Shown here one piece after another: positions 1-5,491 of a stretch of 5,491 nt of DNA. The stretch covers positions 1 to 5,491 of the forward strand of contig PFCY01000085.1 of the NCBI GenBank assembly GCA_002763085.1, read 5' to 3'. The notes under the pieces were generated by a model. It made no database searches. It was not told the origin of the DNA and saw only the letters and a program-made list of their open reading frames with translations. The DNA comes from Candidatus Pacearchaeota archaeon CG10_big_fil_rev_8_21_14_0_10_32_14 (GTDB lineage Archaea > Nanobdellota > Nanobdellia > Pacearchaeales > GW2011-AR1). Position numbers and translations under genes: made by a program. Numbering within the stretch: the first letter of the stretch is position 1; each line of letters begins with the position of its first letter.

Positions 1-27
1 TGTAAATTAGTTTGAGGCAGACAATAT

Positions 28-46
28 TTGATTAAGACTTAATCAA
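28..46. repeat. 19-bp palindrome, possible operator
   Basis: TTGATTAAG-A-CTTAATCAA is a perfect inverted repeat of 9 bp around a single central base. The compact, nearly gapless symmetry fits the binding site of a dimeric DNA-binding protein better than an RNA hairpin, because a one-base loop cannot form. Its position 43 to 61 bases upstream of the likely start codon at 89 suits an operator or promoter-proximal site. No regulator gene is visible in the window. It shares positions 44-46 with the next inverted repeat, so the two structures cannot both be fully paired. Confidence 0.5.
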
Positions 47-68
47 GTTTCTCTTTCAGAGAAACTTG
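44..68 (+). repeat. Hairpin with 11-bp perfect stem before gene 1
   Basis: CAAGTTTCTCT (44-54) and AGAGAAACTTG (58-68) are exact reverse complements separated by a three-base loop TTC (55-57). A G-U pair between 43 and 69 could extend the stem in RNA. The stem ends two bases before the ATG at 71 and leaves the GGAG at 79-82 and the ATG at 89 free. This supports 89 as the start. It could be a 5' UTR stability or regulatory hairpin, or the end of a transcript from further upstream, although there is no U-tract after it. Confidence 0.55.
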
Positions 69-78
69 GGATGAAGCC

Positions 79-82
79 GGAG
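79..82 (+). promoter_or_regulatory. Shine-Dalgarno site deciding the gene 1 start
   Basis: GGAG with a six-base spacer (AAAGAA) precedes the ATG at 89. The in-frame upstream ATG at 71 has only GGG directly against it and sits next to the 44-68 hairpin, so it lacks a usable site. The downstream start is therefore preferred. Confidence 0.5.
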
Positions 83-88
83 AAAGAA

Positions 89-655
89 ATGACAAGAAAA
101 CAAACTCAGGAGAAATTATCGAGTATAGAAAAACTAGTAGAATTTAATAGATATTTGAACAGACGTCTCCATTTAGTTCATAGTGCGCGTAGAAGAGAAC
201 CATTCTTAGTAGATAGTGAAGACGAAGAAATTAAATCAAAACCATTTGGTCTTCCAGATATTGTTATATCTCATCAGCAACCATATAATCCCGCGTTGCC
301 ATGGACTTATGAAAGACCTTACTGGTTTTCTACAGTCAAACCTTATTTATGGCGAAATTACTTGACACATAATGAAGTTCATTTGGTTCTAGGAAATGAA
401 ATGGATTCATTACCTGTTAATATAATTGCAATGTGTGAAGCTTCAACCGGTGGCCCAGAACCAGCAAATGCCTATTTATTGGGACCGAAAATGCATGGAA
501 TACATCGAGATGGTGATATCATAATTCCAGTTCAATATTATAAAATTGATTCCAATAGACATGAAGAATTAGGAATTGAATCAAATAAAAAATATTTGAA
601 GTTATTAGTTGATCGAGTTAAAGAAGATAGAAAAATTGGAGGAAAGAAAAAATGA
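89..655 (+). CDS. Hypothetical protein, about 188 aa
   Basis: I do not recognise this protein. From the ATG at 89 it is 188 residues; an in-frame ATG at 71 would give 194, but 89 has the better Shine-Dalgarno site (GGAG, six-base spacer). The N-terminal part looks helical and charged, with an Arg-rich patch (SARRREP) followed by an acidic patch (DSEDEE). A central section is rich in Pro and aromatic residues (QQPYNPALPWTYERPYWF). The later part alternates hydrophobic stretches such as HLVLG, VNIIAM and GDIIIPVQYY that look like beta strands, followed by a charged helix and a Lys-rich tail (GGKKK). There is one Cys, no signal peptide and no membrane segment, so it is probably a cytosolic globular protein. 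The Gly-Gly-Lys tail is encoded by the Shine-Dalgarno site of the next gene, which it overlaps by four bases. Coding status is well supported by the long open frame and the coupled downstream gene; function is unknown. Confidence 0.75.
   Translation: MTRKQTQEKLSSIEKLVEFNRYLNRRLHLVHSARRREPFLVDSEDEEIKSKPFGLPDIVISHQQPYNPALPWTYERPYWFSTVKPYLWRNYLTHNEVHLVLGNEMDSLPVNIIAMCEASTGGPEPANAYLLGPKMHGIHRDGDIIIPVQYYKIDSNRHEELGIESNKKYLKLLVDRVKEDRKIGGKKK
638..642 (+). promoter_or_regulatory. Shine-Dalgarno site of gene 2, inside gene 1
   Basis: GGAGG, in the context TGGAGGAA, lies nine bases before the ATG at 652 and within the last codons of gene 1. Together with the ATGA overlap it indicates translational coupling of the two genes. 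Confidence 0.7.
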
Positions 656-927
656 CCGACGAAAACAATGAACTTAAATTGTATGAAGCTAAAGTTAAAG
701 ATATATATTCTGTTAATGATCCTCATGATGATTATGATATGTTTTTTAAGACTTATGTGATTGGAAGAAATGAAGATGAAGCAAAAGAAAATCTAATAAT
801 TCCAGAATTATCAGAATTGGATTGGAAGTTATTAAGAACTCAAGAGGTAAGAAATCTGACGTCAAGAGAAATATCCTTAGAAGAGGTATTAGTTCCAGGA
901 TATAGGATAATCGTTCAAAAAGATTAA
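652..927 (+). CDS. Small acidic hypothetical protein, 91 aa
   Basis: I do not recognise this protein. It starts at an ATG overlapping the TGA stop of the preceding gene (ATGA, 652-655) behind a consensus GGAGG, so the two are very probably translated from one message and may act together. It is acidic: about 21 Asp or Glu against 12 Lys or Arg, with a DPHDDYD cluster near residues 23-29. The pattern is strand (LYEAKVKDIYSV), acidic loop, strand (MFFKTYVIG), helix (NEDEAKENLI), helix (LDWKLLRTQEV) and a final strand-like GYRIIVQ. This suggests a compact alpha/beta fold. The strand followed by a NEDEAKE helix is loosely reminiscent of small ferredoxin-like ribosomal proteins, but the resemblance is too weak for a family call. 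There is no Cys, signal peptide or membrane segment. Its acidity against the Arg- and Lys-rich ends of its neighbour would allow a complex; that is speculation. Confidence 0.75.
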   Translation: MTDENNELKLYEAKVKDIYSVNDPHDDYDMFFKTYVIGRNEDEAKENLIIPELSELDWKLLRTQEVRNLTSREISLEEVLVPGYRIIVQKD

Positions 928-997
928 TATCAATTTTCAATTCCCCTTAACAATCTTTAAAAATCAATTTCTCTTATCTCCCCTGAGGTGATTTAAA
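928..997 (+). promoter_or_regulatory. Gap before smc with weak TATA-like box
   Basis: This 70-base gap contains TTTAAAAA at 956-963, which resembles an archaeal TATA box. It would place a transcription start near 983-988, giving a leader of only about 10-15 bases. A pyrimidine-rich run (968-984, one purine only) follows. The gap could therefore carry a separate smc promoter, but the leader would be very short, and read-through from the upstream pair is equally possible. No strong terminator hairpin or long T-tract separates the genes. Confidence 0.25.
985..992 (+). promoter_or_regulatory. Strong Shine-Dalgarno site of smc
   Basis: GAGGTGAT is an eight-base match to the complement of the usual 16S rRNA 3' end (GGAGGTGATC), with a five-base spacer (TTAAA) to the ATG at 998. 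It fixes the SMC start and predicts efficient initiation. Confidence 0.8.
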
Positions 998-3900
998 ATG
1001 ACTTACATAAAAAGATTGGTGATGTACGGCTTTAAGTCGTTTCCCCGAAAAACTGAAATTCCGTTTGATAAAGAAATAAATGTAATTCTCGGTCCAAATG
1101 GAAGCGGAAAATGTATAACTGGAGACTCAGTTGTAGCCCTTGGCGACGGAAGTTTTGAAAGGATAGATAAAATTGTAAATTCAAGATTAGATAAGGCGAT
1201 CAAAACCGAAGATGGTTTTCTTATTCCAGGAGACGGAACAGAGATTGAATGCCTGAATTTGGAGACTCAAAAAATAGAAACAAAAATGATAAAATCTTAC
1301 GTAAAAAGAACGTCTCCAGAAACGCTCCTTTCTATAAAAACAAGATCTGGAAAGCAAATAACTGCAACAAAATATCATCCATTATTTATCCTGAAAAATG
1401 GAAAGGTTGTTGAAGCAAGGGCAGATGAATTAAAACCTGGTGTGCGGATTGCGACACCTAGAAAAATAAATTATAAACCTGAAGGTAAATATTTCATAGA
1501 ACTCCTGAATGAAATTTCTGTTCAGGATAATATTTATGCACCGTTCAAAGAAGATTATATCTTGATCTTAAATTCTATAAAGAATGGATCAACCTGGAAA
1601 GAACTTTCGAATAAAATTGGTATCTCCTATTACGTCATCAAAGGGCTCTTAGACAAACAATCCATAAATTTATCACATTTAATCAAAATCTTAAAATACT
1701 CCAAAATTTCTGATTTAGAGATTATTGGTTTACTCGACGGATTTATCTCTAACGGGAAAAAGATTCAATTTAGTTTTGAGAACTCACCAGATTTTTCAAG
1801 ATTTTTAGGTTACCTCCTAGCCGAGGGACGACTCACAGAATCAAATCAAATTTGGTTTACGAATGGAAGTCAAGAAATCGTCGAAGATTATGTTCATCTT
1901 GTAAAAAAACTTTTTGGAAAAAAACCGTTAATCTGCGAATATAAACAAAATTGCTGGGACATCATCTTTTATTCAGCTCCGTTGATCAAGATCCTCCATA
2001 AACTGGGTGTAAAAGAAAATTCAGGTAAAAAAGAAATTTCAAATACATTTTTAAAACATTCATCAACTCTTGAAATAGCTCAGTTGTTAAATGGACTTTA
2101 TTGCGGAGATGGATATGTCTCAAAATCATCTATAGAACTTACAACTAAAAGCAGTAAATTAGCAAAGGGCATCGAAATTTGTTTGCTCAGACTTGGAATA
2201 ACCTCGAGGATCAGAAAAGAGACTAAAACTATCAAGTCAATACATTTTTCTGGAGAATATTACAACGTGATTTCATATGGATCGACGAACTTTGCGATCT
2301 TTGAAGAAAACATAAAACTAGTCCATAATAAAAAAAGGCAAAGGATTATAGAAGGATTAAATAAAATTGCAAATCCAAATACTGATTTAATTGAGGTGAA
2401 CAAATTGGTCAAAGATATGGTAGTTGAAGCAGGAATTAATATTAAGGTCACTAAAAAACAATTCCCCTCTCTTGATGTATATAGTTATAATCAATGCTTA
2501 CCCTCGAGAAATGGGCTTCAAAATCTTTGTGACAATCTTTTCATAAATAAAACGGGATTAGTAAATCAATTAGAGACGGTATCACACTCTGATATTTTTT
2601 GGGATGAGATAAAAGAAGTAAATGAGGTTGGCGGCGATGGATTTGTGTATGATTTGTGTGTTGATGAACATCATAATTTTATTGCAAATAATATTTATGT
2701 TCATAACTCAAACATTTCTGACGCTTTATGTTTTGTTTTAGGAAGACTTTCTATAAAATCTATTCGAGCAAAAAAAGCGAGCAACTTAATTTTTCAGGGG
2801 ACCAAAGCAGCCTCTCCAAGTAAAGAAGCTATCGTAGAAATAATCTTCGACAATTCAGAAAAAGCATTCACGTATGAGACTGACGAAGTTGCAATAAAAA
2901 GGATAGTAAGAAAAAACGGCCAAAGCATATACAAAATAAATAATGAAACTAAAACCCGTCAAGATGTTTTATCACTTTTGGCTCAAGCAGGAATCGATCC
3001 TCACGGATTTAATATAATCCTTCAGAATGAAATCCAAAATTTTGTGCGGATGCATCCTGAAGAAAGACGAGGAATTATTGAGGAAGTTTCCGGGATATCT
3101 ATTTACGAATCTAGTAAACTAAAGTCTCTTAAAGAACTCGACAGGACTGAAGAAAGGTTAAAAGAAGTTGCTTCTATTTTAAGAGAACGAACTTCGTATT
3201 TGAATAATCTAGAAAAAGAAAGACAGCAGGCGCTCAAATTCAAGAAATTAGAAAAAGACGTCAAAGTATTCAAAGCATCAATCATAAGTTTTGATTTGAT
3301 GAAAAAGAAAAAACATTTGGAAACAATTGATTCAGAAATTTCCATCAAAATATCTAGGCTTGAAAAAATAAAGATGATAATCCATAAAATTCAATCATCA
3401 ATTGACAACTCTCGTCTTAAAATAGCATCAATAAATAAAAAAATAGAATCATCGACGGGAATTGAACAAGAATTATTGAATAGAGAAATTGCTGACATTA
3501 GAGCAGAACTAGCAGGTTTAAGTGTAAGACGCGAAAATTTTCAATCAAAAATTATGCAATTAGAGAAGCAAAGAGAAGATGCTAAACAAAAAATCACTCA
3601 AGACGAGATTACTGTGCGTGATTTAAATAAAGAAGCGCCACTGGCAAAAAAGGAAAAAGATTTGCAGAAAAAAAAAGAAGAATTTGAAGAAGTCGAACAG
3701 CAAAGAAAAAAATATTATATGTTAAAATCTGAAAGCAAATCACTTAAAGAAAGAATTAGAGAAAAAGAAATTTTCTTACAGCATCAAAAAAATGAATCTG
3801 AAATTGCATTAAGGCAGATAGACTCATTATCGTCGGAACTCTTTGATAAAAAGTCATCAAGTGAAAAATTGACTGAACTTAAATCCACTCAAAAAAATAA

Positions 3901-5449
3901 ACGCGAAAGTTTTATGTCTTTGAATGTTAGAGAAAGAGAATTAGAAAAATATCTTCACACATACGAAAACGAAATTGTTAACCTCAATAAAATAGTGAGT
4001 GACATCGCAAAATTAGATGTTTGTCCTCTGTGTAAAAGTAAAATCACTCAAGATCATATCTCCCACATTAAAGGTGAAACCTCTCCAAAGCTAAAGGATT
4101 TTCAGAGTAAGATCCAGCATCATGATAAAGAATTATCAGAATTATATTCTAAAAAACAACTTTTGGATAAAGACATTGAAGAATTGAGCAATGAAATCAC
4201 AAAAAGAGAATCAGATATAAATAAAATTTATATCATTAATGAGAAAAAAGAGAGAATAAAACAGATACAGGATGTGATTAATAGGACTAATGAAGAAATT
4301 TCTGTTTTAACAAAAAGACAAAAAGCGTTAGACGACGTTTTAATTGAGTCCTCAACAATAGAATCAAAATATGAATCAACTCGTCTCGAATTACAAGAAG
4401 TCTCTATGAGAAGTGAAGAGACTCTCGACTCTGAAATGTCTTTCAAAATGAGAGAAATTGACAGACTAAATGCAATGATAAAACAATATTCAAACGAGAT
4501 GACCGATCTCAAAGAAGATCTTGAATCAATTAAAAAAGATATCTCTGAAAGAGAAAGCCGTCTATCCAAAAAAAATGCGCTCGAACAGGACTTAGTCAAA
4601 AAAAATCAACAACTGATTCACGAAAGAGAATCAATTAATAATGAGATAAGAAACGGAGAAACCGAACATATCCATAAGTCTAACGATATAAGGACTTTAG
4701 AGCAGGATATGAATAATCTTAAGATCGATAAGGCAAGAGTCGATGCTGAAATCCTGAATTTAGAATCTGAAATGCTTTCTTATCCAAATATTCCCATCAT
4801 AAAAACTAATAAAGAAGCGCTTCAAGAAAAACTTCAATCGACATTAGAGATTCTCACTCAAATTGGATCAGTAAACCTCAAATCTTTAGAAGTCTATGAT
4901 GAAGTGAAAAAAGAATATGACACCGTCAGGGAAAGAGCGGATTTGATTATGAGAGAAAAAGACGGAATCCTAAAAGTCGTCCACGAAATCGACATTAAAA
5001 AAAGAAAAGCCTTCAAAATAACTCTCGATGCTTTAAACGAAATCTTCAATAGAAATTTCACAATGCTTTCAACTAAAGGAACAGTTTCTCTTGAGCTCGA
5101 AAATAATAAGGATCCTTTTGAAGGTGGCGTTAATGTTTTAGTTAAAACCGGTCATGGGAAATATTTTGACGTATCATCTTTGAGCGGAGGAGAACAGACC
5201 ATTGTTGCCTTATCCCTTATTTTCGCAATACAAGAGTATAAGCCGTATCATTTCTACATTCTCGATGAAATAGATGCAGCTCTTGACAAACGTAATTCTG
5301 AGCGCCTCGCAGACCTCCTAAAGAAATATATGCAAAGAGGACAATACATCGTAATAACTCACAACGACGAAATAATCACAAACGCGACAAACATTTTCGG
5401 TGTGAGTATGCATGAAGGCGTTTCAAAAATTATTAGTTTAAAATTATAA
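998..5449 (+). CDS. smc: SMC-family ATPase with P-loop intein and zinc hook
   Basis: Chromosome-organising ATPase precursor of 1483 residues; removing the intein (39-570) gives about 951. SMC proteins are cytosolic dimers that bind DNA and hydrolyse ATP between paired heads. The N-lobe begins with a typical SMC start (YIKRLVMYGFKSF) and Walker A GPNGSGK at 32-38, completed by Ser571 after splicing, then ALCFVLGRLS and a Q-loop Gln at 676 in an ERR..IEEVSGISIYE context. Coiled coil follows Tyr703. CPLC at 1009-1012 is a Rad50-like zinc hook, then a second coil runs to about 1288. The C-lobe has the SMC-style VNLKSLEVYDEV (1292-1303), LSGGEQ (1395-1400), Walker B and D-loop ILDEIDAALD with Asp1423 and Glu1424, His1455 of the H-loop, and a typical end (GVSKIISLKL). 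Canonical SMCs are about 1170-1200 residues; the shortfall roughly equals a hinge, and no hinge-like glycine-rich domain is seen. The heads argue against plain Rad50. The start is fixed by a strong Shine-Dalgarno site. A kleisin partner is not visible. Confidence 0.93.
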   Translation: MTYIKRLVMYGFKSFPRKTEIPFDKEINVILGPNGSGKCITGDSVVALGDGSFERIDKIVNSRLDKAIKTEDGFLIPGDGTEIECLNLETQKIETKMIKSYVKRTSPETLLSIKTRSGKQITATKYHPLFILKNGKVVEARADELKPGVRIATPRKINYKPEGKYFIELLNEISVQDNIYAPFKEDYILILNSIKNGSTWKELSNKIGISYYVIKGLLDKQSINLSHLIKILKYSKISDLEIIGLLDGFISNGKKIQFSFENSPDFSRFLGYLLAEGRLTESNQIWFTNGSQEIVEDYVHLVKKLFGKKPLICEYKQNCWDIIFYSAPLIKILHKLGVKENSGKKEISNTFLKHSSTLEIAQLLNGLYCGDGYVSKSSIELTTKSSKLAKGIEICLLRLGITSRIRKETKTIKSIHFSGEYYNVISYGSTNFAIFEENIKLVHNKKRQRIIEGLNKIANPNTDLIEVNKLVKDMVVEAGINIKVTKKQFPSLDVYSYNQCLPSRNGLQNLCDNLFINKTGLVNQLETVSHSDIFWDEIKEVNEVGGDGFVYDLCVDEHHNFIANNIYVHNSNISDALCFVLGRLSIKSIRAKKASNLIFQGTKAASPSKEAIVEIIFDNSEKAFTYETDEVAIKRIVRKNGQSIYKINNETKTRQDVLSLLAQAGIDPHGFNIILQNEIQNFVRMHPEERRGIIEEVSGISIYESSKLKSLKELDRTEERLKEVASILRERTSYLNNLEKERQQALKFKKLEKDVKVFKASIISFDLMKKKKHLETIDSEISIKISRLEKIKMIIHKIQSSIDNSRLKIASINKKIESSTGIEQELLNREIADIRAELAGLSVRRENFQSKIMQLEKQREDAKQKITQDEITVRDLNKEAPLAKKEKDLQKKKEEFEEVEQQRKKYYMLKSESKSLKERIREKEIFLQHQKNESEIALRQIDSLSSELFDKKSSSEKLTELKSTQKNKRESFMSLNVRERELEKYLHTYENEIVNLNKIVSDIAKLDVCPLCKSKITQDHISHIKGETSPKLKDFQSKIQHHDKELSELYSKKQLLDKDIEELSNEITKRESDINKIYIINEKKERIKQIQDVINRTNEEISVLTKRQKALDDVLIESSTIESKYESTRLELQEVSMRSEETLDSEMSFKMREIDRLNAMIKQYSNEMTDLKEDLESIKKDISERESRLSKKNALEQDLVKKNQQLIHERESINNEIRNGETEHIHKSNDIRTLEQDMNNLKIDKARVDAEILNLESEMLSYPNIPIIKTNKEALQEKLQSTLEILTQIGSVNLKSLEVYDEVKKEYDTVRERADLIMREKDGILKVVHEIDIKKRKAFKITLDALNEIFNRNFTMLSTKGTVSLELENNKDPFEGGVNVLVKTGHGKYFDVSSLSGGEQTIVALSLIFAIQEYKPYHFYILDEIDAALDKRNSERLADLLKKYMQRGQYIVITHNDEIITNATNIFGVSMHEGVSKIISLKL
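1586..1663 (+). other. Helix-turn-helix-like insertion in the intein
   Basis: Residues about 197-222 (GSTWKELSNKIGIS followed by YYVIKGLLD) read as two helices with a Gly turn, the pattern of a helix-turn-helix. It lies between the splicing domain and the first LAGLIDADG motif and could contribute to recognition of the homing site. The call is by eye from the sequence pattern only. Confidence 0.45.
1802..2133 (+). other. LAGLIDADG endonuclease core within the intein
   Basis: This segment spans the two dodecapeptide motifs of a single-chain LAGLIDADG enzyme. The first (FLGYLLAEGR, residues 269-278) and second (LLNGLYCGDGY, 363-373) are 93 residues apart, the usual spacing for one alpha/beta repeat. 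Each ends in the acidic residue that binds the catalytic metal (Glu276 and Asp371). After the second motif the sequence ELTTKSSKLAKGIEICLLRLGI (residues 380 onward) matches the usual second-repeat pattern in which a substrate-binding sheet is followed by a helix; this part extends beyond the marked interval. Confidence 0.85.
4013..4069 (+). other. Rad50-type zinc hook at centre of SMC chain
   Basis: LDVCPLCKSKITQDHISHI contains CxxC at precursor residues 1009-1012 (477-480 of the 951-residue spliced chain). The pattern CPxC followed by a polar turn and a D/E-H a few residues later is that of the Rad50 hook, where two CxxC motifs from two molecules share one zinc ion. The motif lies at the midpoint, with about 305 coiled-coil residues before it and roughly 280 after it, as expected for the tip of an antiparallel coiled coil. 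It takes the place of the SMC hinge. Confidence 0.85.
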
Positions 5450-5460
5450 TCTTCATGCTC

Positions 5461-5490
5461 GCGATTTCATCGGAGGCAATTAGAAATCGC
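5461..5490 (+). repeat. Inverted repeat with GGAGG in the loop
   Basis: GCGATTTC (5461-5468) and GAAATCGC (5483-5490) are exact reverse complements around a 14-base loop that includes CGGAGG (5471-5476). It starts 11 bases after the smc stop. It could be a post-smc RNA hairpin. The sequence also stays open in two short frames to the window end: forward from ATG at 5455 (reads MLAISSEAIRNR, no Shine-Dalgarno site in front), and reverse ending with a TAA at 5433-5435 (reads ...RFLIASDEIASMKIIILN). Neither is long enough to call a gene. Confidence 0.4.
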
Positions 5491-5491
5491 C

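Larger units (their letters stand above)
1..88 (+). promoter_or_regulatory. Leader region upstream of the first gene
   Basis: All three forward frames are closed by early stops, and no reverse-strand start codon in the first 70 bases opens a plausible divergent gene. The stretch is dominated by two overlapping inverted repeats, listed separately. AT-rich sequence near the left edge (about 2-13) could be part of a promoter, but no convincing archaeal TATA box with a purine-rich BRE can be picked out. A GGAG at 79-82 lies six bases before the ATG at 89 and is the likely ribosome binding site of the first gene. The region probably holds the promoter and translational control of the two small genes; that is inference from position. 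Confidence 0.4.
1112..2707 (+). mobile_element. Intein with LAGLIDADG homing endonuclease
   Basis: In-frame insertion of 532 residues (39-570 of the precursor) in the SMC P-loop. Splicing motifs are those of a class 1 intein: Cys39 in CITGDSVV (block A), TKYH with Thr124 and His127 (block B), YDLCV and HHNF (block F, 551-561), penultimate His569 and terminal Asn570 (block G, IYVHN), and Ser571 as the +1 nucleophile. The endonuclease has two LAGLIDADG helices: LGYLLAEGR (270-278, acidic residue Glu276) and LLNGLYCGDGY (363-373, acidic residue Asp371). A Trp-containing helix-turn-helix-like segment (about 197-222) precedes them. The region between the endonuclease and block F (about 430-545) resembles the extra domain of archaeal inteins. 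All key residues are present, with no stop or frameshift, so both splicing and DNA cleavage may be active. The endonuclease would be expected to cut intein-less smc alleles at the P-loop codons and copy the intein in. Codon use is not obviously different from the host gene by eye. Confidence 0.93.

Noticed and set aside
71..88. ATG at 71 as the start of gene 1, giving 194 residues
   Set aside because: It has no Shine-Dalgarno site at a workable distance and abuts a strong hairpin, while ATG 89 has GGAG six bases upstream. It cannot be excluded without homologues.
89..927. Toxin-antitoxin interpretation of the overlapping small genes
   Set aside because: Overlap and opposite charge tendency are not enough. 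Neither protein shows a recognisable toxin motif or DNA-binding antitoxin domain.
928..997. Transcription terminator between gene 2 and smc
   Set aside because: There is no stable inverted repeat and only short T-runs, so termination cannot be supported.
1112..2707. Reading the 532-residue block as a separate gene or as a group I intron with an endonuclease
   Set aside because: It is continuous in frame with both flanks, has protein splicing motifs at both ends (Cys39, TxxH, His569-Asn570, Ser571), and joining its flanks restores a perfect SMC P-loop.
4228..4599. 123-codon open frame on the reverse strand inside smc
   Set aside because: It lies opposite the coiled-coil coding region and its Ser-, Leu- and Ile-rich, low-complexity product is what the complement of Lys- and Glu-rich coiled-coil codons produces. 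It is a shadow frame.
998..5449. Calling the protein Rad50 because of the zinc hook
   Set aside because: The N-terminal start, Q-loop region, Walker B with AALD and C-terminal tail are SMC-type, and no Mre11 gene is adjacent.

Overview
The window is AT-rich and most likely comes from an archaeon, plausibly a small-genome DPANN lineage such as Woesearchaeota or Pacearchaeota. This rests on the archaeal style of the SMC head sequence (for example the ALCFVLGRLS segment after the P-loop), strong Shine-Dalgarno sites matching GGAGGTGATC, and an archaeal-type LAGLIDADG intein. The lineage is inferred from remembered sequence style, not from a search.

Layout, all genes on the + strand. Positions 1-88 are a non-coding leader with two overlapping inverted repeats (28-46 and 44-68). 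Positions 89-655 encode a roughly 188-residue protein I do not recognise. Positions 652-927 encode a 91-residue acidic protein, also unrecognised, overlapping the first gene by ATGA and so probably translationally coupled. Positions 928-997 are a short gap with a weak TATA-like stretch and a very strong Shine-Dalgarno site. Positions 998-5449 encode one 1483-residue polypeptide, an SMC-family ATPase interrupted by an intein. Positions 5450-5491 contain an inverted repeat with GGAGG in its loop, and the window then ends.

The main content is the SMC gene. It combines two unusual features. First, a 532-residue intein (nt 1112-2707, precursor residues 39-570) splits the Walker A P-loop exactly between its Lys and Ser (GPNGSGK | S), so the precursor should lack ATPase activity until it splices. 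The intein retains the expected class 1 splicing residues and two LAGLIDADG motifs, so it looks intact. Second, the predicted spliced protein is about 951 residues with canonical SMC head motifs (Q-loop, LSGGEQ signature, ILDEIDAALD Walker B and D-loop, H-loop His), but I find no SMC hinge domain. At the centre of the spliced chain (residues 477-480 of 951) there is a Rad50-type zinc-hook motif, CPLC. The protein therefore appears to be an SMC-headed, zinc-hook-dimerised ATPase, related in architecture to the archaeal SMC-related proteins such as coalescin.

How the genes work together is only partly visible. The two small genes probably form a coupled pair and lie 70 bases upstream of smc in the same direction, so co-transcription is possible but not shown. 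No kleisin (ScpA) or ScpB gene is visible inside the window.
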